Source: Trueperaceae bacterium (GTDB taxonomy: Bacteria > Deinococcota > Deinococci > Deinococcales > Trueperaceae). From it: a stretch of 14,302 nucleotides of DNA. This document shows positions 1 to 8,810 of the stretch, piece after piece; positions within the stretch are counted from its first letter, which is position 1; every line of letters begins with the position of its first letter. The translations under genes were made by a program, and so were the position numbers. The DNA is taken from positions 1-14,302 of the forward strand of contig PXAU01000383.1 in the NCBI GenBank assembly GCA_003567075.1, read 5' to 3'. Under the pieces are notes generated by a model. That model was given only the letters and a program-made list of their open reading frames with translations, made no database searches and had not been told where the DNA came from.

Positions 1-1049
1 CCGATCACCGTGAGGGCCCTCGAGCCGGCCACGTGCTCGGCGATCGCGCGCGTGCCGGCGTCGAACGGCGGCACCTCGAAGACGCCCATGGGGCCGTTCC
101 ACAGGATCGTGGCGGCGTCGTCGAGGGCCTCGCGGAACGCTTGGGTGGTGGCGGGCCCGATGTCGAGCCCGCGCTCGCCTTCGGGGACGGCATCGATGGG
201 GTGGACCGCCGTGTCGACGCCCTCGGCGATGTCGCGCGCGCACACGGCGTCGCTCGGCAGCAGCAGCGTCACGCCCTGCTCCTCGGCCGCGGCGACCAGT
301 TCGTTCGCCATGTCGAGCTTGTCGTCCTCGACCAGCGAGCCGCCGACCTCGCCGCCGCGCGCCTTGACGAAGGTGAAGGCCATGGCGCCGCCGATCAGGA
401 TGCGGTCGGCGACGCCCAGCAGGCGCTCGATGACCGGGATCTTGTCCGACACCTTGGCGCCACCGAGCACCACCGCGAAGGGGCGCTCGGGCGCTTCGAG
501 CAGGCCGCCCAAGACTCGTAGTTCGCGCTCCAGCAGACGCCCAGCGCACGAGGGCAGTAGCCGCGCCACGCCCTCGGTGCTGGCGTGGGCACGGTGGGCG
601 GCACCGAAGGCGTCGTTGACGTAGCACTCGGCGTACCCAGCCAGCACCTGCGCCAGCGCCGCGTCGTTCGCCTTCTCACGCGGGTCGAAGCGGGTGTTCT
701 CGAGCAGCGTGACCGAGCCCGCTGGGGCGATGGAGACGAAGGCCTGCTGCTCCTCCGAGCCCGGGCCCGGCGTCGGTTGGTAGCGCACCTCGCGCTCCAG
801 CAGTTCGGCCAGACGCTCGGCGACGGGACCCATGCGGGCGTCGTCCTGCGGCCCCTTGGGCCGACCGAGGTGGCTGCACAGGACCAGCGTCGCGTTGCGT
901 TGCAGCAGCTCGCGCAGGGTGGGTAGGCTCTTGCGGATTCGGGTGTCGTCGCCGACAACGCCGTCCTTGACGGGGACGTTGAAGTCGACGCGGACCAGGA
1001 CGCGCCGGCCGTCGACCGGCGCGTCGTCCAGCGTGGGGAAGTCAGGCAT
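1..1049 (-). CDS. pgk: Phosphoglycerate kinase, 3' end cut by window edge
   Basis: Catalyses ATP formation from 1,3-bisphosphoglycerate in cytoplasmic glycolysis. I translated the frame through to position 1 and found no stop; about 349 codons are visible, while the family usually has 390-400. The N-terminal domain shows VRVDFNVPV (about residues 19-27), SHLGRPKG (59-66), an ENTRF segment and AFGAAHRAHAS. The C-terminal nucleotide domain begins with LGGAKVSDK and continues with WNGPMGVFE. The glycine-rich GGGDS segment and last helix lie off the left edge. The ATG at 1047-1049 has AGGAG at 1057-1061, 7 nt upstream. It follows gap by 39 nt on the same strand, so the two are very likely co-transcribed and convert GAPDH product directly. 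Nothing suggests a broken gene; only the window truncates it. Confidence 0.97.
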   Translation of the reverse strand, partial: MPDFPTLDDAPVDGRRVLVRVDFNVPVKDGVVGDDTRIRKSLPTLRELLQRNATLVLCSHLGRPKGPQDDARMGPVAERLAELLEREVRYQPTPGPGSEEQQAFVSIAPAGSVTLLENTRFDPREKANDAALAQVLAGYAECYVNDAFGAAHRAHASTEGVARLLPSCAGRLLERELRVLGGLLEAPERPFAVVLGGAKVSDKIPVIERLLGVADRILIGGAMAFTFVKARGGEVGGSLVEDDKLDMANELVAAAEEQGVTLLLPSDAVCARDIAEGVDTAVHPIDAVPEGERGLDIGPATTQAFREALDDAATILWNGPMGVFEVPPFDAGTRAIAEHVAGSRALTVI

Positions 1050-1088
1050 GACGTCGCTCCTGATGCCGTTGGGCGCGTCGAGAGCCGC

Positions 1089-2081
1089 TCAGAGGTCCTC
1101 GCCCATGCGTTCGAGCACATCGACCATGCGGGTGGAGTAACCCCACTCGTTGTCGTACCAGACCATGATCTTGGCCATGCGGCCCATCACCTTGGTCAGC
1201 GGCGCGTCGTAGATGCCGGAGTGCGGATCGCCGACGATGTCGGACGACACGATCGGCAGCTCGTTGTAGAGCACCACGCCCTGCAGCGGGCCCTCGGCGG
1301 CGGCCTTGACCGCGGCGTTGAGCTCCTCGGCCGTGGTCTCGCGCTTCAGCATCATCGTCACGTCGGACAGCGAGCCGGTGGGCGTGGGGACGCGCACCGC
1401 GAGGCCGTCGAAGATGCCCTTGAAGCTCGGCAGCACCTTGCCGACCGCCTTGGCGGCGCCGGTGCTCGTCGGCACCATGTTCGTCGCGGCGTTGCGAGCG
1501 CGGCGCAGGTCCTTGTGGGGCCCGTCGAGCAGCATCTGGTCGTTCGTGTAGGCGTGGATGGTGGTCATCATCGCCTGCTCGACGCCGAAGGTTTCCTCGA
1601 TCACCTTCATCACCGCCGCCAGCGAGTTGGTGGTGCAGCTGGCGTTGGAGACGACCTCGTGCGCGGCCGGGTCGTACGCGTCGGCATTGACGCCGACCAT
1701 GAAGTCGAAGTCGCTGTCGGCGGACGGGGCGCTGATCAGCACCTTCTTGACGCTGCCACCCAAGTGCTTGGCGGCGGCGTCGCGCTTGGTGAAGATGCCG
1801 GTCGCCTCCACCACCACGTCGGCCCCGTAGTCGCTCCAGGGGATCTGCGCGGGATCGCGCTCGGCGGTGGCACGCACCTGCCTGCCGTCGACGATCAGGT
1901 TGTCGTCGTCGTGCGACACCTCGCCCGGGAAGCGGCCGTAGTTGGAGTCGAAACGCAGTAGGTTGGCCAGCGTGGCGTTGTTCGTCAGGTCGTTGACGAG
2001 CACGACCTCCAGGCCTCGCGCGTGGGCGATGCGGAACACTTGACGCCCGATGCGTCCGAAGCCGTTGATGCCGATCTTCAT
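1089..2081 (-). CDS. gap: Glyceraldehyde-3-phosphate dehydrogenase, NAD-type
   Basis: Oxidises glyceraldehyde-3-phosphate to 1,3-bisphosphoglycerate with NAD+, feeding the adjacent pgk. The 330-aa protein has the standard length. The Rossmann start INGFGRIGR is at residues 4-12. Asp31, after the second strand (VND), is typical of NAD+ rather than NADP+ use. The active site is SNASCTTN with catalytic Cys149 and His176. The C-terminus has the usual WYDNEWGY. The sequence resembles Thermus/Deinococcus GAPDH (for example PHKDLRRAR). The frame stays open 26 codons further upstream, but the ATG at 2081 is preceded at 5 nt by a perfect AGGAGGT and begins the family's normal N-terminus. A possible promoter and a hairpin lie in the gap before it. 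Confidence 0.97.
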   Translation of the reverse strand: MKIGINGFGRIGRQVFRIAHARGLEVVLVNDLTNNATLANLLRFDSNYGRFPGEVSHDDDNLIVDGRQVRATAERDPAQIPWSDYGADVVVEATGIFTKRDAAAKHLGGSVKKVLISAPSADSDFDFMVGVNADAYDPAAHEVVSNASCTTNSLAAVMKVIEETFGVEQAMMTTIHAYTNDQMLLDGPHKDLRRARNAATNMVPTSTGAAKAVGKVLPSFKGIFDGLAVRVPTPTGSLSDVTMMLKRETTAEELNAAVKAAAEGPLQGVVLYNELPIVSSDIVGDPHSGIYDAPLTKVMGRMAKIMVWYDNEWGYSTRMVDVLERMGEDL

Positions 2082-2086
2082 GGAGT

Positions 2087-2093
2087 ACCTCCT
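2087..2093 (-). promoter_or_regulatory. Strong Shine-Dalgarno that fixes the gap start
   Basis: On the minus strand this reads AGGAGGT, 5 nt before the ATG at 2081. It excludes the longer open frame that runs upstream with a low-complexity Arg/Pro/Gly translation. Confidence 0.9.
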
Positions 2094-2128
2094 CGTGCGG
2101 ACGAGCGGCGCTGGGCGACCAGCTTGAG

Positions 2129-2152
2129 GCCGTCCAGGACGACCTGGACGGC
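2129..2152 (-). terminator. 10-bp hairpin between ileS and gap
   Basis: The arms GCCGTCCAGG (2129-2138) and CCTGGACGGC (2143-2152) are perfect reverse complements around a 4-nt loop. The hairpin lies 66 nt beyond the ileS stop and about 50 nt before the gap start. No T-run follows it on the minus strand. It could be a weak or Rho-assisted ileS terminator, or a structured 5' leader of gap mRNA; the sequence does not decide. Confidence 0.5.
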
Positions 2153-2168
2153 GCCGCATCCGCTGGCC

Positions 2169-2194
2169 ATCATAGCCCCTCGCAGCGTGGGCAA
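2169..2194 (-). promoter_or_regulatory. Candidate gap promoter
   Basis: On the minus strand TATGAT (2169-2174, five of six matches to the -10 consensus) is preceded by TTGCCC (2189-2194) at a short 14-nt spacing. A start near 2161 would put the 2129-2152 hairpin near the 5' end of the gap-pgk leader. The -10 is good, but the poor spacing keeps this tentative. Confidence 0.3.
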
Positions 2195-2218
2195 GGTGTC
2201 CCGCACGCCCCGCGGCGC

Positions 2219-5200
2219 CTACTCGCCGCTGGCGGCCTTGCGCAGGCCGATGTGCAGGCGGCCGCTACCGAGCTCGGCGCCGAGCCCGAAGATGCGCTCC
2301 GGCGGCTGGTCCAGATCGAGCGCGATCGCCAGGGTCTCGCCCTGGAGGTGCGCGGCGTGCTCGACGAGCGCCGCGGCGGCCTCGGGATCCTCGGCCTGCA
2401 GCCACAGCTCGATGCGGTCCGCCACCTCCAGTCCGGCCTGCTTGCGGGCGTCCTGCACCAGTCGAACGGCGTCGCGCGCGAGCCCCTCGCGCAGCAGCGC
2501 CGGCGTCAGGCTGGTGTCGAGCGCCACCAGGTACCCGCGGTCCTCGACCGCCGCGTAGCCCTCGGGGCTGCGGGCATCGAGCAGGAAGGCCTCGGGCTCG
2601 AGCGAGAGCGGCTCGCCCGCGACCTCGAGCGTCACGCTACGGCCCTCGTGCACGGCCGTCGCGATCGCGGTCGGGTCGGTCGCCGCCAACGCCGCCCGCA
2701 GCGCCGGGATGCGTTTGCCCAAGCGCTTGCCCAGGAGCGGCAGGTTGGGCTTGACCTGGTACTCCAGGAAGCCGTCGGTGAGGCCCAGGTAGCGCACGCG
2801 CTTGACGTTCAACTCGTCGCGCAGCTGGTCCTCGAGGCGCTCGACGCCGCGGCGCTCGGCCTCGCTGCGAACCCTGACCAACGCTTCGGGCAGGGGCTGG
2901 CGGACCTTGTGGCCGCTGCTGGCGCGGGCCGCCCGGCCGAGCTCCACCAGCCTCTGCAGCACGGCGCCGTCGCGCATGAGGGTCTCGTCGATGCGGCGCT
3001 CGTCGGCCGCGGGCCAATCGGCCAGGTGGACCGACACCGCCGCGTCGGGGGAGACCGTACGCACCAGGTTCTGCCACAGCACCTCGGCCATGTACGGCGC
3101 CAGCGGCCCCATCAGCGTGGCCACCCGCTCGAGTGCCTCGTAGAGCGTGCGATAGGCGGCGCGTGCGTCGTCGCCGCCGTCGCCGCGCCAGAAGCGGCGG
3201 CGGTTGCGGCGCACGTACCAGTTGGAGAGGTCGTCGACCACGAAGGCGCGGATGGCGCGCGCGGCGCTGGTCGGGTCGAAGGTCTCGAGCCACGCGGTGA
3301 CGTCGCGCGTCAAGGCCTCGCGCCGTGACGTGAGCCAGCGGTCGGCAAGGCTGAAGGCGGCCTCGGGCAGCGGTGCGCGTAGGTCGGGCCGGTCCAGGTT
3401 CGCGTACAGCACGAAGAAGCCGTACGTGTTCCAGAGCGTGGCGAAGAAGTCGCGTTGGACCTCCTCCACGAGGCTGGCGCTGAAGCGCTTGGTGGCTTCG
3501 GGCGGGCTCGAGGCGTACAGGTACCAGCGCAGCGCGTCCGCGCCGTGGGCGTCGAGCACGGTGAAGGGGTCGACCACGTTCCCCTTCGACTTCGACATCT
3601 TCTCGCCCTTCTCGTCGACGATGTGCCCGAGCACGATCACGTTGCGGAACGAACTGGTGTTGGGCGCCAGCTCGGCCAACGGGCCGCGCGGCAAGCCGTC
3701 CGAACCGTCGTGGGTGAGCAGCGTCGCGAGCGTGTGCAGGCTGTAGAACCAGCCGCGCGTCTGGTCGATGGCCTCGCAGATGTAGTCCGCCGGGAAGTGC
3801 TCGCGCATGGCCTCCGCGGCGGGGCCGTCCTCGCCGTGGTAGTGCCACTGGGCGTAGGGCATGGCCCCCGACTCGAACCAGACGTCGACCGTGTACGGCT
3901 CGCGGCGGTAGCTGACGCCACCCCTCTCGAACACGATGTCGTCCACCGCGGGTCGGTGCAGGTCGAGGTCGGAGAGATCGCGGCCGGCCAGCGCCGAGAG
4001 CTCCGCGACGCTGCCGACGCACACCAGGCTGCCGTCGTCGCCGCGCCAGATCGGCAAGGGTGCGCCCCAGTAGCGCTCGCGCGACAGGGCCCAGTCGACG
4101 TTGCCCTCCAACCACTTGCCGAAGCGGCCTGTGCGGATGTGGTCGGGGTACCAGTTGATGGCGTCGTTGGTGCGCAGCAGCTGCTGGCGGAAGCGGCTGG
4201 TGCGCACGTACCAGCTCTTCTTGACGACGTTCATCAGCGGCGTGCCGTCGCGCCAGTTGAAGGGGTAGGTGTGGTGGATGACACCGTGCGCGAACATGTG
4301 GCCCCGCGCCAGCAGGTCTCGCGTGATGGCCGGGTCGGCGTCCTTGAACCACTGGCCGGCGTAGGGGCCGTCGCCGCCCTCGGGCTGGTCGGTCGGGCGG
4401 ACCTCGGGCATGACCGTGCCGGTGAGGTCGACCGACCAGGCGGTCGGGAGACCGTGCCGGCGCCCGACCTCGAGGTCGCCGTAGGCCGGCGCCAGGTGCA
4501 CCACGCCGGTGCCGTCGTCGAGCGTGACGAAGTCGTCCGCGACCACGCGCCAGCCCGAGGCGGCCGCCTCGGCGGCGTCCCCGTCGACCCGGCCGCGCAG
4601 GATCGGACGGTAGCGCGCGCCGACCAGGTCGGCGCCTGCGACGGTGGCGAGCAGGCGGTGGGGCGTGTCCGCGAAGACCTGCTCCACGAGCGCCTCGGCC
4701 AGCACGAAGAGCGCTCCCTCGACGTCGCTGTCGCCGCGCTGGCGCGGCCCCGCGACGAGGGCGTAGCGGGCTTCGGGGTGCACCGCCAGGCCGGTGTTGG
4801 CCGGGAGCGTCCAGGGCGTCGTGGTCCATGCCAGGAAGGCCACCGGCCGCGTTTCGTCGGGACCCAACAGGCCGCGCTCGACCAGGTCTTCGGCGCGTGC
4901 CGGGAAGGCCGGAAAGACGCTCGGGTCCGGCACGTCCTCGCGGTAGCCCAGCGAGACCTCGTGCGACGCCAAGGTGGTGTTCGAGGAGGGCGAGTGCCAG
5001 GTGGTGCGGTAGTCCTCCTCCAGCAGGCCGCGCTCCCACAAGGCCTTCATCACCCACCAGCACGACTCGATGTAGCCGTTGTGGTAGGTGACGTAGGCGC
5101 TCTCCAGGTCGACCCAGAAGGCGATCCGCTCAGTCAGGTCGTTCCAGTCCTGGATGTAGGCGAAGACGGTGTCGCGGCAGCGTTCGTTGAAGGCCGCGAT

Positions 5201-5602
5201 GCCGTAGTCCTCTATCTGCTGCTTGTTGGTGAAGCCGAGCTCCTGCTCGACCGCGATCTCGACGGGGAGGCCGTGCGTGTCCCAACCGCCCTTGCGGGTG
5301 ACGCGGTGACCCTGCATCGTCCTGAAGCGTGGGAAGACGTCCTTGAACGCCCGACTGAGCACGTGGTGGACACCCGGCCGGCCGTTGGCGGTGGGCGGCC
5401 CTTCGTAGAAGACCCACCGACCCTTGGGGGCGGGCCGTTCGAACGAGCGCTCGAAGACGCGCTCGCGTCGCCACAGGTCGCGCACCCGGCGCTCCAGCTC
5501 GGGTGCATTCAGGCTGGTGGGCACGGGCTGGAACGGCGTCGAGCGGGGTTGCTCGGCGCTGGTCGTGGTGGGCTTCGATGCTGGCTGCGGTCGCTCGGGC
5601 AC
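2219..5602 (-). CDS. ileS: Isoleucyl-tRNA synthetase, type 2, with GVHH signature
   Basis: Charges tRNA-Ile with isoleucine in the cytoplasm; 1127 aa, usual for the long type 2 enzymes. After a Pro/Thr/Ser-rich tail of about 30 residues comes the class I core. Its first signature is GVHH (77-80), where most enzymes have HxGH. KMSKS is at 668-672. The CP1 editing domain has WTTTPWTLPAN (259-269) and a GTGVVH segment followed by a retained Asp376, with two residues missing before it. Two CxxC zinc-knuckle positions of the Thermus enzyme are replaced (Ser204/Ser207 and Asn449/Asp452). The C-terminal half holds the anticodon-binding region and a type 2 tail. I chose the GTG at 5602 over an open frame reaching 5785 because AGGAGG lies 8 nt upstream and the extension would overlap the T-box. 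A T-box leader regulates it. Confidence 0.97.
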   Translation of the reverse strand: MPERPQPASKPTTTSAEQPRSTPFQPVPTSLNAPELERRVRDLWRRERVFERSFERPAPKGRWVFYEGPPTANGRPGVHHVLSRAFKDVFPRFRTMQGHRVTRKGGWDTHGLPVEIAVEQELGFTNKQQIEDYGIAAFNERCRDTVFAYIQDWNDLTERIAFWVDLESAYVTYHNGYIESCWWVMKALWERGLLEEDYRTTWHSPSSNTTLASHEVSLGYREDVPDPSVFPAFPARAEDLVERGLLGPDETRPVAFLAWTTTPWTLPANTGLAVHPEARYALVAGPRQRGDSDVEGALFVLAEALVEQVFADTPHRLLATVAGADLVGARYRPILRGRVDGDAAEAAASGWRVVADDFVTLDDGTGVVHLAPAYGDLEVGRRHGLPTAWSVDLTGTVMPEVRPTDQPEGGDGPYAGQWFKDADPAITRDLLARGHMFAHGVIHHTYPFNWRDGTPLMNVVKKSWYVRTSRFRQQLLRTNDAINWYPDHIRTGRFGKWLEGNVDWALSRERYWGAPLPIWRGDDGSLVCVGSVAELSALAGRDLSDLDLHRPAVDDIVFERGGVSYRREPYTVDVWFESGAMPYAQWHYHGEDGPAAEAMREHFPADYICEAIDQTRGWFYSLHTLATLLTHDGSDGLPRGPLAELAPNTSSFRNVIVLGHIVDEKGEKMSKSKGNVVDPFTVLDAHGADALRWYLYASSPPEATKRFSASLVEEVQRDFFATLWNTYGFFVLYANLDRPDLRAPLPEAAFSLADRWLTSRREALTRDVTAWLETFDPTSAARAIRAFVVDDLSNWYVRRNRRRFWRGDGGDDARAAYRTLYEALERVATLMGPLAPYMAEVLWQNLVRTVSPDAAVSVHLADWPAADERRIDETLMRDGAVLQRLVELGRAARASSGHKVRQPLPEALVRVRSEAERRGVERLEDQLRDELNVKRVRYLGLTDGFLEYQVKPNLPLLGKRLGKRIPALRAALAATDPTAIATAVHEGRSVTLEVAGEPLSLEPEAFLLDARSPEGYAAVEDRGYLVALDTSLTPALLREGLARDAVRLVQDARKQAGLEVADRIELWLQAEDPEAAAALVEHAAHLQGETLAIALDLDQPPERIFGLGAELGSGRLHIGLRKAASGE

Positions 5603-5607
5603 CGCGG

Positions 5608-5616
5608 TCACCTCCT
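5608..5616 (-). promoter_or_regulatory. Shine-Dalgarno that fixes the GTG start of ileS
   Basis: Minus-strand AGGAGGTGA, with the AGGAGG core 8 nt before the GTG at 5602-5600. It sits downstream of the T-box terminator stem, as expected for the expression platform of an ileS leader. Confidence 0.9.
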
Positions 5617-5640
5617 GAGACGGGTCGCGCTCGGCCACAC

Positions 5641-5940
5641 GACACGAGCGCCCCACGCGTTCGCGTTGGGGCGCCCTCGGCGCGGTACCACCCAACTTCG
5701 GCGCCCCGTCACCGGGCACGCCCTCACGCGTGGCCGCCGGCCGGTCCTCGGCGGGCGAGCACGCCGACGCTGTCTCGCGCGTCACGCGGCGCCGTCTACT
5801 GCGGAGGCGTACACGATCGCAGCCTCCGGTTCGGGGCGCGGCTCGAGGAGGATCTTCGGCGTACGAGCGTCTACCGGGCTCGCACCGTCCCCGGCTCGCT
5901 GCAGGGCTTGCGTACGCGTACTCGTTCCCCGTGGTGCGCA
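5641..5940 (-). promoter_or_regulatory. T-box riboswitch sensing tRNA-Ile, upstream of ileS
   Basis: The leader senses uncharged tRNA-Ile and permits ileS expression. Stem I base: CGGGGA (5926-5931) pairs with TCCTCG (5844-5849). The specifier loop has AGTA (5919-5922) opposite GAA (5855-5857), followed by a base and the codon ATC (5851-5853), which is Ile. Above it GCGTACG (5911-5917) pairs perfectly with CGTACGC (5859-5865). The distal part has the AG-bulge-like AGCGAG (5895-5900) and GGTGCGAG (5879-5886). A 6-bp hairpin (GGAGGC/GCCTCC) and CAGTAG follow. The T-box core TGGGTGGTACCGCG is at 5681-5694. The antiterminator forms from TTGGG/CCCAA and GCGCC/GGCGC, with a 7-nt bulge UGGUACC whose UGGU matches ACCA of an A73 tRNA-Ile. 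Every key element is visible, so this is a firm call. Confidence 0.95.
5646..5676 (-). terminator. GC-rich attenuator stem of the ileS T-box
   Basis: The left arm 5667-5676 pairs with the right arm 5646-5655 (nine Watson-Crick pairs and one G-U). A 3-bp inner stem (CGC/GCG) is possible. The left arm is the same sequence that forms the 3' strand of the antiterminator, so the two folds exclude each other. The downstream tract is U-poor (TCGTGTCGTGTG), so termination may be weak or Rho-aided, or the stem may act on translation. Confidence 0.75.
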
Positions 5941-5983
5941 GGCCACGACCCGCCTTCCGGTCGCGCCCGACACGTCGCGCCGC

Positions 5984-6014
5984 TTGACATGGTACGGGCG
6001 CCGGCGTGTAGACT
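5984..6014 (+). promoter_or_regulatory. Probable rho promoter
   Basis: A perfect -35 TTGACA (5984-5989) is followed after 19 nt by TAGACT (6009-6014, four of six matches to the -10). Transcription would start near 6021, leaving a leader of about 215 nt before rho. The perfect -35 is striking in such GC-rich DNA; the spacing is slightly long. Confidence 0.55.
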
Positions 6015-6017
6015 CAA
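5989..6017 (-). promoter_or_regulatory. Candidate ileS leader promoter
   Basis: On the minus strand TTGAGT (6012-6017) and TACCAT (5989-5994), each matching four of six consensus bases, are 17 nt apart, giving a start near 5982, about 50 nt before Stem I. An alternative is TTGACG (6041-6046) with TACGTT (6017-6022) at 18 nt. Either overlaps the rho promoter on the opposite strand. Confidence 0.4.
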
Positions 6018-6119
6018 ACGTAGCAGTCGGCCTTCTGGAGCGTCAAGACGCCGCTGCGCCTCCTTCGCACAACCTGTCCGTTCCCGAGCGGGGATCAAGC
6101 GGGCTCGGCGGCCAGGTCG

Positions 6120-6212
6120 ATGGATTCACGCGGATCGCGTCCCACCACGATAGCATTGCGTCCACGACGCTCCGATCTCAACGCCGCGGCACCCGTCGGC
6201 AGGACCACGTGA
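6120..6212 (+). CDS. Possible 30-aa leader ORF before rho
   Basis: The ATG at 6120 opens 30 codons rich in Arg, Ala, Thr and Ser, ending in TGA at 6210-6212. That stop overlaps the next ATG (6212) as TGATG. Its ribosome site is weak (AGG a few nt upstream). I do not recognise the peptide. It may be chance; it is listed because of the chained overlaps reaching rho. Confidence 0.2.
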   Translation: MDSRGSRPTTIALRPRRSDLNAAAPVGRTT

Positions 6213-6237
6213 TGGCCGCGAGCGCACGAGGAGCCCC

Positions 6238-6241
<4 letters not shown>
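6212..6241 (+). CDS. Possible 9-codon micro-ORF overlapping the rho start
   Basis: The ATG at 6212 encodes MAASARGAP and stops at TGA 6239-6241, overlapping the rho ATG (6238) as ATGA. AGGA at 6201-6204 lies 7 nt upstream, so it could be translated and couple ribosomes to rho. It is very short and could be coincidental. Confidence 0.3.
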
Positions 6242-8085
<1,844 letters not shown>

Positions 8086-8091
8086 GGCGCG

Positions 8092-8781
8092 ATGAGCCTC
8101 GGCACGGTCGCGCCGCTCCGCCGGCGCACCGTGCCGTGGACCTCGACTCGTGCGCGCCGGCGTGCGCGGGCGATCGCGAGGGCGCGAAGCGCCGTCTCTG
8201 CGCTTCGCGCCCTCGCGGCGCTTCGCGCCCTCGCGGCGCTGACCCTTCTCGTGCTCTGCCTGGCGCCAGCGGTTCACGCCGACCCGGTGGTCGCGGCCGG
8301 AGCGCCCAGCGCCGACGTGCGCTCGGCGCACGAGCGTCAGCAACTGGCCGTGCTGGCGCGGGCGGCCGAGCTCAGCGCCCGCATCGACCCGGTGGGCAAC
8401 GACTACCTATGGCCGGTCCAGGGGCGGATCAGCTCGGCCTTCGGCTGGCGTTCGATCTCGGTTGCCGGCAACCGCTTCCACGGTGGCATCGACATCGCCG
8501 CGGCCAGCGGCACGCCCGTGCGGGCCGCGCGCGGTGGCGTGATCACGCGCGCGGGATGGGTCGGCGCGTACGGCTTCCTGGTGGTCGTCGAGCACGGTGG
8601 CGGGTGGGAGACCCGCTACGCGCACCTGAGCCGCATCGACGTGGCGCTGGGCGAGCGGATCGCGCAGGGAGCGGTGGTGGGCCTGGTCGGCTCGACGGGC
8701 GCCTCCACCGGTCCGCACCTGCACTTCGAGGTGCGCCATGACGGTGTGGCCCTGGACCCGCTGCCGTTCCTGCGGCGGTGA
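8092..8781 (+). CDS. M23 family metallopeptidase, secreted peptidoglycan hydrolase
   Basis: A likely zinc endopeptidase acting on cell-wall peptide cross-links outside the cytoplasm. The 229-aa protein has a long Arg-rich n-region (1-38), a hydrophobic stretch (about 39-60) and a plausible signal peptidase I site at VHA-DP (62-65). A short helical linker precedes the M23 domain (about 105-229). Its zinc and catalytic residues are all present: His130 and Asp134 in HGGID, His178 in YAHLS, and His209/His211 in GPHLHFEVR. There is no LysM or SH3 domain, so it is a minimal enzyme. The start lies 6 nt after the rho stop with a weak GAGG overlapping that stop. A GTG at 8131 is an alternative that would shorten the unusual n-region. 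The signal peptide is built partly from a DNA repeat (ALRALA twice). Confidence 0.9.
   Translation: MSLGTVAPLRRRTVPWTSTRARRRARAIARARSAVSALRALAALRALAALTLLVLCLAPAVHADPVVAAGAPSADVRSAHERQQLAVLARAAELSARIDPVGNDYLWPVQGRISSAFGWRSISVAGNRFHGGIDIAAASGTPVRAARGGVITRAGWVGAYGFLVVVEHGGGWETRYAHLSRIDVALGERIAQGAVVGLVGSTGASTGPHLHFEVRHDGVALDPLPFLRR
8175..8235 (+). repeat. 18-bp element: one inverted and two direct copies
   Basis: CGCGAGGGCGCGAAGCGC (8175-8192) is the exact reverse complement of two adjacent direct copies at 8200-8217 and 8218-8235. The first two form a perfect 18-bp hairpin with a 7-nt loop. It lies inside the M23 signal-peptide region, 90 nt after the rho stop. No T-run follows. Confidence 0.9.
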
Positions 8782-8810
8782 GTCGGCGAGGTGCGCCGTC
8801 GCGTGTGCCC

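Noticed and set aside
2637..5063. An 808-codon alternative frame on the minus strand inside ileS
   Set aside because: Arg/Pro/Ala-rich product with no domain, fully inside the clear IleRS frame.
5603..5785. A 61-residue N-terminal extension of IleRS
   Set aside because: It would translate through the T-box and terminator; the GTG at 5602 has an excellent ribosome site and fits family N-termini.
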